DNA of 5,543 nt from Candidatus Krumholzibacteriia bacterium (lineage in GTDB: Bacteria > Krumholzibacteriota > Krumholzibacteriia > LZORAL124-64-63). Under the pieces are notes generated by a model that worked only from the letters and a program-made list of their open reading frames with translations, was not told the DNA's origin and searched no databases. The translations under genes were made by a program, and so were the position numbers. Below, piece by piece: positions 1-5,500 of the stretch. Position 1 is the stretch's first letter, and the number at the start of each line of letters is the position of its first letter. The stretch covers positions 1-5,543 of the forward strand of contig JAQULN010000220.1 in NCBI GenBank assembly GCA_028718575.1, read 5' to 3'.

Positions 1-933
1 CTCAGCTTCCTCTTTACGCCCGTGGCTGCGCAGGCCATCGCCATCGTCGGCGTCAACCCCGTTTCGGGCATGACGCTGATCACCGTGGTTTTGACCATCG
101 GCGTGATGATCTCGGTCGGCTTGAAGGGTACCGCCGGCATGCTCATCGCGCTGATCATCGGCACGGCGGTCTGCACGGCGCTGTCGACCTCGGGCGCCCT
201 CATCTCCGATTTCAAAATCGGCTATTGGCTGGGCTCGACCCCGAAAAACCAACAGCGGTGGAAGTTCCTCGGCATGGCGGTCGCCGCGTTGGTGGTGGCG
301 GCGGTGATCCCGCTGATGGACAACGCGTACCACTTCGTGGTCCAGGACCCGGCGACCGGACAGATGATCTCGAACGAGAAGGAACTCCCGGCGCCGCAGG
401 CCAACATGATCGCCGCAGTCTCCAGCGGCTTGATGGACGACCCCGCCAATCAGCCCTGGCTGCTCTATGGACTGGGCGCCGCCGTGGCGCTGATGCTGTT
501 CATGACCGGCCTGCCGATGCTCGCCTTCGCGCTGGGCATCTACCTGCCGATCGCGATCAACATGGCCGTCCTGGCCGGCGCGATCGCCGCCTGGATCGTG
601 GGCAGGACCGGCGGCTCGCCGCAGATGCGCGAGTTGCGCCGAGAGCAGGGCACGCTGATCGCATCGGGTCTGATGGCCGGCGCGGCCATTTTCGGCGTGA
701 TAACGGCGGCGTTGCGCACCAAGGACTTCGGCGCTTTGATCCGCCACATCAGCATCGGCGAGAAGTTCTGGTTGAACGAGGCGGGCGAGCTGCAGTCCGA
801 ACCGATGCACTGGTATGAAGGCTTCCAAGGTCAGCTCATCGGCCTGGTGATGCTCGTGGCGCTGGCCGTCATCTGTTATCTCCTGGCCCGCCTGGGCGCG
901 AGATGGCAGATGCAGGCCCAGCAGAAGAAGTAA
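1..933 (+). CDS. OPT-family oligopeptide transporter, C-terminal part (5' end outside window)
   Basis: The reading frame is open from base 1 and ends with TAA at 931-933, so about 310 C-terminal residues are visible; the methionine/GTG codons inside it are not the real start. Several stretches match the OPT (oligopeptide transporter) family as I know it: NPVSGMT (55-75), SGALISDFKIGYWLGSTPK followed by NQQ, LPAPQA (385-402), GIYLPI (535-552) and EQGTLIASGLMAG (about 643-681). Long hydrophobic segments alternate with short loops, and the protein ends in a basic tail (QAQQKK) after a last membrane helix. By family knowledge it is an inner-membrane, probably proton-coupled importer of oligopeptides; some OPT members instead carry metal chelates such as siderophore-like compounds, so the substrate is inferred. 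The tripeptidase gene 181 bp downstream favours peptides. No frameshift or internal stop is seen. Confidence 0.93.
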   Translation, partial: LSFLFTPVAAQAIAIVGVNPVSGMTLITVVLTIGVMISVGLKGTAGMLIALIIGTAVCTALSTSGALISDFKIGYWLGSTPKNQQRWKFLGMAVAALVVAAVIPLMDNAYHFVVQDPATGQMISNEKELPAPQANMIAAVSSGLMDDPANQPWLLYGLGAAVALMLFMTGLPMLAFALGIYLPIAINMAVLAGAIAAWIVGRTGGSPQMRELRREQGTLIASGLMAGAAIFGVITAALRTKDFGALIRHISIGEKFWLNEAGELQSEPMHWYEGFQGQLIGLVMLVALAVICYLLARLGARWQMQAQQKK

Positions 934-959
934 CGCAGCGACATCGGCGAAGCGGCACA

Positions 960-991
960 ACGAGCGGCGGTCCCCTGCGGCCGCCGCTCGT
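960..991 (+). terminator. GC-rich hairpin after the OPT gene
   Basis: Bases 960-970 (ACGAGCGGCGG) and 981-991 (CCGCCGCTCGT) form a perfect 11-bp stem with a 10-nt loop, starting 26 bp after the OPT stop codon. No T-tract follows, so it is not a canonical intrinsic terminator. It could be a Rho-assisted or attenuating terminator, or an mRNA 3'-end stabiliser. The stem is seen directly; the function is inferred from position. Confidence 0.5.
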
Positions 992-1009
992 GTCTCGGCG
1001 CTTGCCTCC

Positions 1010-1038
1010 TTGCCCCGCCAGGATCGCCCCGTTATCCT
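1010..1038 (+). promoter_or_regulatory. weak sigma-70-like promoter candidate for pepT
   Basis: TTGCCC (1010-1015) and TATCCT (1033-1038) are separated by 17 bp, each matching four of six consensus bases, and lie between the hairpin at 960-991 and the pepT start. In a G+C-rich genome of unknown phylum this is only suggestive. Confidence 0.25.
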
Positions 1039-1103
1039 TTGCCTTTACACGTCATCCCAGCGGCCGGCGCCCGCCGTTGCGCAGGCCGGACCTGATTCGA
1101 CCC

Positions 1104-1108
1104 GGAGG
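1104..1108 (+). promoter_or_regulatory. ribosome binding site that fixes the pepT start
   Basis: GGAGG at 1104-1108 is followed by a 6-nt spacer and ATG at 1115. The frame is open upstream to a possible ATG at 1010, but the added 35 residues (rich in R, P and S) do not resemble a peptidase N-terminus, so 1115 is preferred. Confidence 0.85.
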
Positions 1109-1114
1109 CTGATC

Positions 1115-2383
1115 ATGCTCAAGCGCAAAGCCGGTTCCGCGTTCCCCACCCTGGTCGACCGCTTCGTGGCCTACGCCAAGGTCCATACGCAGAGCGACGA
1201 CCAGAGCGACACGTACCCCTCCACCGCGCGGCAGTTCGACCTGGCGCGGATGCTCGTCGACGAGCTGAAGGCCATCGGCCTCTCGGACGCGCAGGTTGAC
1301 GAGCATTGCTACGTTACGGCGACCGTGCCGGCGACACCCGGCTGCGAGAACGTGCCGGCGATCGCGTTCATCGCCCACATGGACACGTACCCCGAGGTCT
1401 CGGGCGAAAACGTGCAACCGGTCTTCCACAAGAACTACCAGGGCGGCGACATCAAGCTGCCGAAGAACGGCATCGTGATCAAGGAAAGCGAAAACCCCTA
1501 CCTGAAGACCTGCCTCGGCGAGACGATCATCACCGCCGACGGCACCACGCTCCTGGGCGCCGACGACAAGGCCGGCATCGCCGAGATCATGGAAGCGTTG
1601 ACCCGCATTCACGAAAACCCCGGCTGGGCGCACGGTCCGGTCAAGGTCGCGTTCACGCCGGACGAGGAAGTGGGTGCCGGCGTCAAGCACTTCGACATCG
1701 AGAAATTCGGCGCCAAGGTCGCCTACACCATGGATGGCGGCCAACGCGGCGAAGTCGAGGACGAGACTTTCTGCGCCGACAGCGCCATCGTCAAATTCGT
1801 CGGCCGCGATATCCACCCCGGCTACGCCAAGGACAAGATGGTGCCGTCGATCAAGGTCGCCGGCGCTTTCCTGGCCAGCCTGCCGCGCGAGGGCGCCCCG
1901 GAGACCACTGAGGGCAAAGAAGGCTACATCCACCCGATCAACATCAAGGGCAACACGAGCCAGACCGAGGTCACGCTCTTGATCCGCGACTTCGACGTCG
2001 ACCAATTGCCGGTCAAGGCCGACCGCATCCGCAAGTACGCCGAGGCGGCCTGCGCGCAATGGCCCGGCTCGCGCTGCGAGATCGAGATCAAACAATACTA
2101 CCGCAACATGAAGTACGACCTGGCCAAGGAGCCCCGCGCCCTCGAATACGCCCTCGAAGCGGTCAAACGGGTCGGCCTGAAGCCGCTGCGCGGTTCGATC
2201 CGCGGCGGTACCGACGGCTCCAACCTCACCGCGCGCGGCCTGCCGACGCCGAACATCTTCACCGGCGAGCAGTCCTTTCACGGCTACACCGAGTGGATCT
2301 GTATCAAAGACATGGAGTTGGCCACAGAAACGATCCTGCAGCTGATCGACGTCTGGCGCGAGAAGGAGACCCGGGCGGCCTAG
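1115..2383 (+). CDS. pepT: Tripeptide aminopeptidase (peptidase T, M20 family)
   Basis: Codes for 422 residues, close to the roughly 410 of enterobacterial PepT. Family role: a cytoplasmic dizinc exopeptidase that removes the N-terminal residue from tripeptides. All M20 metal and catalytic residues can be placed: H88 and D90 in AHMDTYPEVSG, bridging D150 in LLGADDKAG, general base E184 and ligand E185 in TPDEEVG, D207 in TMDGGQRGE, and H389 in SFHGYTEW. Between D207 and H389 lies the lid/dimerisation segment with the PepT-typical HPGYAKDKMVPS stretch (234-245). RGGTDGSNL (363-371) is also typical of the PepT branch, separating it from ArgE, DapE and CPG2. There is no signal peptide, as expected for a cytosolic enzyme. 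It follows the OPT transporter on the same strand, so imported peptides are the likely substrates. The gene ends inside a 9-bp repeat at the edge of a large palindrome but is intact. Confidence 0.96.
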   Translation: MLKRKAGSAFPTLVDRFVAYAKVHTQSDDQSDTYPSTARQFDLARMLVDELKAIGLSDAQVDEHCYVTATVPATPGCENVPAIAFIAHMDTYPEVSGENVQPVFHKNYQGGDIKLPKNGIVIKESENPYLKTCLGETIITADGTTLLGADDKAGIAEIMEALTRIHENPGWAHGPVKVAFTPDEEVGAGVKHFDIEKFGAKVAYTMDGGQRGEVEDETFCADSAIVKFVGRDIHPGYAKDKMVPSIKVAGAFLASLPREGAPETTEGKEGYIHPINIKGNTSQTEVTLLIRDFDVDQLPVKADRIRKYAEAACAQWPGSRCEIEIKQYYRNMKYDLAKEPRALEYALEAVKRVGLKPLRGSIRGGTDGSNLTARGLPTPNIFTGEQSFHGYTEWICIKDMELATETILQLIDVWREKETRAA

Positions 2384-2566
2384 CCCAGATTAATCATGAA
2401 GGACCGGCTGCGAAAGGTCAAATGCTTGCCAGGACGCGCGTTCTCGGATCGGCTCGGTCAACGTACCGCCTTGGGTACGCCTCCCTCGCCGATCCTTGCG
2501 AGCCAGTATCCTGGCAAGCATTTTCCACTTTCTCGCGGCGGTCCTGCATGATTAATCCGGCCTAGC
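2376..2566. repeat. 9-bp direct repeat flanking the palindrome (possible target-site duplication)
   Basis: CGGCCTAGC occurs at 2376-2384 and again at 2558-2566. The right copy directly abuts the palindrome's right end (2557); the left copy is separated from the left end (2388) by three bases, CCA. The left copy contains the pepT stop codon TAG (2381-2383). A 9-bp duplication would fit transposon insertion immediately behind pepT, leaving the protein unaffected. The 3-base asymmetry and the short length mean chance cannot be excluded. Confidence 0.4.
2388..2557. repeat. 170-bp nested imperfect palindrome (MITE-like element or giant hairpin)
   Basis: Concentric inverted repeats share a centre near 2471. 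The outer arms GATTAATCATG (2388-2398) and CATGATTAATC (2547-2557) are a perfect 11 bp. After one mismatch, 2400-2406 pairs with 2539-2545 (7 bp), followed by an irregular part. AAATGCTTGCCAGGA (2420-2434) pairs perfectly with 2509-2523 (15 bp), GGATCGGC (2446-2453) with 2488-2495 (8 bp), and CGTACC (2462-2467) with GGTACG (2474-2479) around a GCCTTG loop. At least 47 base pairs are clear. There is no convincing coding capacity; the frame running in from pepT in another phase is a shadow. It is far longer than a normal terminator. Options are a non-autonomous mobile element with terminal inverted repeats, a repetitive intergenic hairpin, or a structured RNA transcribed behind pepT. Confidence 0.8.
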
Positions 2567-2599
2567 AGGCAAGATCGCGGGAACTCCTAGCGTTTTGCC

Positions 2600-2629
2600 T
2601 TGTTCTGATCGCCATCCGCGGGTTATCAT
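2600..2629 (+). promoter_or_regulatory. weak promoter candidate for the Cys-repeat gene
   Basis: TATCAT at 2624-2629 matches five of six bases of a -10 box, with a poor -35-like TTGTTC at 2600-2605 and an 18-bp spacer. It lies 50 bp before the start codon, in the gap between the palindrome and the gene. A separate promoter is expected here because the palindrome stands between this gene and pepT. Confidence 0.3.
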
Positions 2630-2679
2630 TCATGGCGTGACCCGAGTGTACACCACCTGAGCTCGAGAGAGGTTCCCCG

Positions 2680-3093
2680 ATGCAGCGTTTCGCCACCGCC
2701 TTGCTCTGTTGCCTGGCTCTGGTCGCCTTTTTAGCGGCCGGCGCCGTGGCCGCCGACAAACCCGCCGCGACCAAGGCCGCGACGTGCAAACCCGGTTGCG
2801 CGCACGCGGCGGTCAAAACAGCGGCCGCGCCCGACAAAGCGGCAGCCGCCGCCTGCGATCATACCAAGTGCGATCCCGCCAATTGCGACCCGGCCAAGTG
2901 CGACCACACCAAGTGCGACCCGGCCAAGTGCGACCACGCCAAGGCGGCGGCCGCCAAGGCAAACGCCCCCAAGCCTGGCTGCAACCCGGCCCTTTGCGAC
3001 CCGACGAAGTGCGACCCCGCCCAATTGAAGAAAGCAGACGCAGCCAAGCAGAAGGCTGACGCCAAGAGCACCAGCCAGAAACAGAAGAGCTAG
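2680..3093 (+). CDS. Small secreted Cys-Asp pentad-repeat protein, function unknown
   Basis: Codes for 137 residues; the start is supported by GAGAGAGG (2665-2672) 7 nt upstream. Residues 1-25 are a clear Sec signal peptide (MQRF, a hydrophobic core, then AVAA before D26), so the product is probably periplasmic or secreted. The mature part has CKPGC at 36-40, an Ala/Lys linker, then six units of the pattern C-[D]-[H/P]-[T/A]-[K/N] at residues 59-88. A second block of three units follows at 101-115 (C101, C106, C111), then a Lys/Ala/Gln-rich tail. It has 11 mature cysteines spaced by five, plus many Asp and some His. I do not recognise a family. The composition suggests metal binding or thiol cross-linking, but that is inference. 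It is not a CxxCH cytochrome. It is also unlike true pentapeptide-repeat beta-helices, because the central position is Pro or His rather than Leu or Phe. Confidence 0.85.
   Translation: MQRFATALLCCLALVAFLAAGAVAADKPAATKAATCKPGCAHAAVKTAAAPDKAAAAACDHTKCDPANCDPAKCDHTKCDPAKCDHAKAAAAKANAPKPGCNPALCDPTKCDPAQLKKADAAKQKADAKSTSQKQKS
2854..3024 (+). repeat. 15/30-bp coding tandem repeat inside the Cys-repeat gene
   Basis: The protein repeat is mirrored in DNA. Six 15-bp units run from 2854 to 2943, and the last four form two 30-bp copies (2884-2913 and 2914-2943) that differ at one base. A diverged three-unit block lies at 2980-3024. The near identity of the 30-bp copies points to recent duplication by slippage or unequal crossing-over. 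Confidence 0.85.
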
Positions 3094-3106
3094 CTTTACG
3101 TGTACG

Positions 3107-3137
3107 CCGCGGGTGCCGCCGAGCGCGGCGCCCGCGG
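3107..3137. terminator. GC-rich hairpin between convergent genes
   Basis: Bases 3107-3119 (CCGCGGGTGCCGC) pair with 3125-3137 over 13 bp with one G-T wobble (3114/3130) and a 5-nt loop (CGAGC). It starts 13 bp after the stop of the + strand gene and lies 31 bp beyond the stop of the - strand gene, so it can serve both as a terminator. There is no T-tract on either side, so Rho-dependence or a phylum-specific form is possible. Confidence 0.6.
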
Positions 3138-3168
3138 TTGCCTCGACCGGCCGGCCCAACTCAGCGCG

Positions 3169-4035
3169 TCAATCCAGAAGCATCAATTCCAGCACATTGC
3201 TCTGTACGTCCCAGCTCGCGGCCAGCCGCGCCCGGTACGGCTCCAGTTCGGCCTGCCAGGCCGCGGGAAACCGCTCGGCCCAGGGTAACGTGTCGCGCCG
3301 CCGGTCCAACCGGTCAAGTTCCTCGCGCACCTGGTCGAACCATTCCGATTGCTCCTGAGGAACCGGCGCCGGTGCATCGTTCAACAGCGACCGCAACCAG
3401 CGTCGATGCTGCGCGCGCAACCGCTGTCGCAACCGTTCGGCCGGGTCCCCTATTGCGTCGGCGTCCTCATCGCCGCTGTCGATCTTGATCTGGAAGGAGC
3501 GACCTTCTCGCCGCATCGCCATGAAGAAGCTCTCGACGCCCGCGGCGGGGTCATGCCCAAGCCAGCAGTGGTAGACCAAACTGTAGAGGTAGAGATACTC
3601 GCCCGGATTCATGGCGGCTTCGAGTAGAGCGGTGGACCGCAGGCGCACGAATTCGGCCAGCCGCGGCGCCAGCCGTTGGCCGGCCTCGATCCTTCTGCCT
3701 AACCGACCCGGCTTCCCGTCTGATCGCGCCAGTCGATCTTGCGCGGCGTAGAATTCGTTGACGAGTTCGGTTCGGCTCGGCGCCGTCTTGTCGCGAACCG
3801 CCAGCAGGATCTCCAGACGGTCGGCCGTCACGCCGCCGGGCCAGGCAGGGTGGAAATCCGCGGTTTCACCCTGCGCGGCGCTCAGTTCCTGCATCGCCGT
3901 ACTCGCGTTCCGCCAACCGCTGAACGTGTTCTTGAATAGCAGCGCCGTCCCTCCGAGCAATACGGCCACGATCACGACGACCGCCAGACACCCCAGCCCG
4001 CAGCCCATCAGCCACTTCTTGCCGGTTCCGGCCAT
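3169..4035 (-). CDS. Single-pass membrane-anchored protein of unknown family
   Basis: Codes for 288 residues. The frame is open upstream to 4257, inside the regulator gene, but the start at 4035 has a good ribosome site and directly precedes the membrane segment. Lys6-Lys7 precede a hydrophobic helix at about 8-34 (WLMGCGLGCL..., then V/A/L/G), suggesting the N-terminus is in the cytoplasm and residues 35-288 lie outside the inner membrane. The soluble part is mostly predicted helical by eye, with many Arg/Leu/Ala heptad-like stretches (112-140, 198-220, 230-272). A distinctive aromatic stretch, NPGEYLYLYSLVYHCWLG (143-160), is the best candidate for a conserved core. An acidic patch, SGDEDADAIGD (187-197), precedes the Arg-rich helix. 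I cannot name the family or function. It lies 67 bp downstream of the sigma-54 activator on the same strand, so cotranscription is likely. Confidence 0.8.
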   Translation of the reverse strand: MAGTGKKWLMGCGLGCLAVVVIVAVLLGGTALLFKNTFSGWRNASTAMQELSAAQGETADFHPAWPGGVTADRLEILLAVRDKTAPSRTELVNEFYAAQDRLARSDGKPGRLGRRIEAGQRLAPRLAEFVRLRSTALLEAAMNPGEYLYLYSLVYHCWLGHDPAAGVESFFMAMRREGRSFQIKIDSGDEDADAIGDPAERLRQRLRAQHRRWLRSLLNDAPAPVPQEQSEWFDQVREELDRLDRRRDTLPWAERFPAAWQAELEPYRARLAASWDVQSNVLELMLLD

Positions 4036-4043
4036 GGCTTCAT

Positions 4044-4051
4044 CCCTTCTT
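4044..4051 (-). promoter_or_regulatory. ribosome binding site fixing the membrane-protein start
   Basis: Read on the - strand, AAGAAGGG (4051 to 4044) lies 8 nt before the ATG whose A is at 4035. A nearer ATG (4044-4042) is out of frame. This supports 4035 over the upstream start at 4257, whose extra 74 residues would overlap the regulator gene and look like out-of-frame low-complexity sequence. Confidence 0.75.
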
Positions 4052-4102
4052 GCGGCGGCGGCTGACTGTTCGGTCGTCCCACCGCGATCGATCAGGTCGG
4101 CG

Positions 4103-5467
4103 TTATTCCGCGTCGGACGGCGGTGCGAGTCCGTGCTCCTTGAGCTTCCGCCAGAGCGTGGTGCGATCGATCCCCAGCCGCCGCGCGGCGCGCGTTCGAT
4201 TCCAACCTGTGGCCTGCAAGGCCGCCCGCAGCCGCTCGCGCTCCTGCGGCCCGCCACGCGGTACGCCGCGCAGCCCCGCCGGGTTGCCCGCCGCGTAACC
4301 GCTACCGATCTCCGGCGGCAGGTGTTCGGCGTACACGACGCCGTCGCGGCTCAACACCATGGCGTGTTCGAGCGCGTTCTCGAGTTCGCGCACATTGCCT
4401 GGCCAGTCGTGCCGCATCAAACGGTCCAACGCAGCGGGGGCGATCACGATTTCTGTGCGGTCCCGCCGGGCCAGCAGGCGCTCCACCAGCAGCGGGATGT
4501 CCTCCCGGCGCTCCCGCAGCGGCGGGATGTCCAAGCGCACCACCTTGATGCGATAGTAGAAGTCTTCGCGCAACCGCCCGGAGGCGAGCATGGTCTCGAG
4601 GTTACGGTTGGTCGCCGTGACTACTCGTACGTCGACGGGCACCAGCCGGTTCTCTCCCACGCGTTCGATCACTCGATGCTGCAGCACGCGGAGCAACTTG
4701 ACCTGCACCGCCGGACTCACGTCGCCGATCTCGTCGAGAAATAGCGTGCCGCCCTGGGCTTCTTCGAAGCGGCCGCGGCGATCGCTCGTCGCGCCGGTAT
4801 AGGCGCCGCGGACATGCCCGAACAGCTCGCTTTCGAGCAGCGTCTCGGCCAGCGCCGAGCAGTTGACGGCGACGAACGGTCCGGCCGCCCGCGGGCTGCG
4901 TTCATGCAGCGCCCGCGCCACCAGTTCCTTGCCGGTGCCGCTCTCGCCGTAGATCAACACCGACGCGTCGCTCGGAGCCACGAGTTCGATCAGATCGAAC
5001 AGCTCGCGCATGCGCCGATCGCCGCCGACCAGATCGCCTAATCCGCCGGCCGGCCGGCTCTGGCGGCGCAGACGCGTTTCCTCGGTCACGTCGCCGAGGA
5101 TCATGGCCAGCGCCCCGCCGCCCTGCCGGCGGCTCAATGCCGCGGTCCGCACCAGGACGTGGCCGCGGCGGCCGTCCGGCAGGATCACGCTGGTCTGGAA
5201 ATCGAAGATCGCCCGGCCGCCGCGCAGACTCTCCGCGAGCGTATCCTGCGGGCAGTCGCGCTCGCCGAACAAGCTGCACACCGGCAGGCCGGTCAACTCC
5301 TCAGCCGGTCGGCCCAAGATCTGCTCGGCCGCGGGGTTCAGGTCGCGGATCCGCAGATCCTGATCCAGCAGAACGACGCCGTCGCGAAGGATCGCGGCAA
5401 TGGTCCGGAATCCCGCAAGGTCGAGATCGGCCAGGAGGCTGGCGTAGCGCGGTGAACGTTCGGTCAT
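4103..5467 (-). CDS. Sigma-54-dependent transcriptional activator: PAS, AAA+, Fis-type HTH
   Basis: Codes for 454 residues. Residues about 18-135 form a PAS domain (ILRDGVVLLDQDLRIRDLNPAAEQILG, ending in the ILGDVTEET linker). It carries C64 and C72 in LPVCSLFGERDCPQ, a pattern seen in many PAS-type sigma-54 activators. The AAA+ domain (about 146-385) is complete: Walker A GESGTGK (174-180), the sigma-54 contact loop GAYTGA (221-226), Walker B LFLDE (242-246), sensor I TATNRN (284-289), arginine-finger region LREDFYYR (299-306) and sensor II WPGNVREL (355-362). The C-terminal Fis-type HTH is at about 407-446 (RTRAARRLGIDRTTLWRKLKEHG). It should activate sigma-54 promoters by ATP hydrolysis. 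There is no receiver domain, so it is controlled by a PAS ligand, redox state or a partner protein rather than by standard phosphorylation. Its target is not evident in the window. The downstream membrane protein is probably cotranscribed. Confidence 0.95.
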   Translation of the reverse strand: MTERSPRYASLLADLDLAGFRTIAAILRDGVVLLDQDLRIRDLNPAAEQILGRPAEELTGLPVCSLFGERDCPQDTLAESLRGGRAIFDFQTSVILPDGRRGHVLVRTAALSRRQGGGALAMILGDVTEETRLRRQSRPAGGLGDLVGGDRRMRELFDLIELVAPSDASVLIYGESGTGKELVARALHERSPRAAGPFVAVNCSALAETLLESELFGHVRGAYTGATSDRRGRFEEAQGGTLFLDEIGDVSPAVQVKLLRVLQHRVIERVGENRLVPVDVRVVTATNRNLETMLASGRLREDFYYRIKVVRLDIPPLRERREDIPLLVERLLARRDRTEIVIAPAALDRLMRHDWPGNVRELENALEHAMVLSRDGVVYAEHLPPEIGSGYAAGNPAGLRGVPRGGPQERERLRAALQATGWNRTRAARRLGIDRTTLWRKLKEHGLAPPSDAE

Positions 5468-5473
5468 CGTCAT

Positions 5474-5478
5474 CCTCC
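5474..5478 (-). promoter_or_regulatory. ribosome binding site that decides the regulator start
   Basis: On the - strand, GGAGG (5478 to 5474) touches the ATG at 5473 directly but lies 6 nt before the in-frame ATG at 5467. Normal spacing therefore selects 5467 (protein starting MTERSPR) over 5473 and over the open frame reaching 5518, which would run through the palindromic promoter region. Confidence 0.8.
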
Positions 5479-5500
5479 ATCGCGAAACGGTACCAGATCG

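Noticed and set aside
1010..1114. 35-residue N-terminal extension of PepT starting at ATG 1010
   Set aside because: GGAGG sits 6 nt before ATG 1115, PepT-like sequence starts there, and the extension overlaps the intergenic promoter candidate.
1052..2281. 409-codon open frame antisense to pepT
   Set aside because: A shadow of the high third-position G+C of pepT: repetitive V/G/L/R/D composition, no domain, and pepT itself is beyond doubt.
2059..2565. + strand frame through the pepT end and the palindrome
   Set aside because: Out of frame with pepT over its first part, Arg/Pro-rich, no ribosome site; openness through the palindrome is incidental.
2632..2650. Sigma-54-like TGGC...GTG sequence before the Cys-repeat gene
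   Set aside because: GG is followed at the right distance by GT instead of GC and the -12 box is poor; not enough to call a sigma-54 promoter.
2854..3024. CRISPR array
   Set aside because: The repeats are contiguous 15-bp coding units without spacers and translate into a regular Cys repeat.
2680..3093. Cytochrome c or pentapeptide-repeat (quadrilateral beta-helix) protein
   Set aside because: No CxxCH heme site (CKPGCAH has three residues between the cysteines), and the central repeat position is Pro/His instead of Leu/Phe.
2731..3159. Antisense open frame across the Cys-repeat gene
   Set aside because: Its Gly/Val/Ala/Leu repeats are just the reverse complement of the 15-bp coding repeat; the + strand frame has a signal peptide and a ribosome site.
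4000..4008. Lipobox (LMGC) near the N-terminus of the membrane protein
   Set aside because: The Cys (residue 12) stands at the beginning of the hydrophobic segment, not at its end, so it does not form a lipoprotein signal.
4036..4257. 74-residue N-terminal extension of the membrane protein
   Set aside because: It would overlap the 3' end of the regulator gene in another frame and place R/P/S-rich sequence before a classic N-terminal membrane anchor; AAGAAGGG supports the start at 4035.
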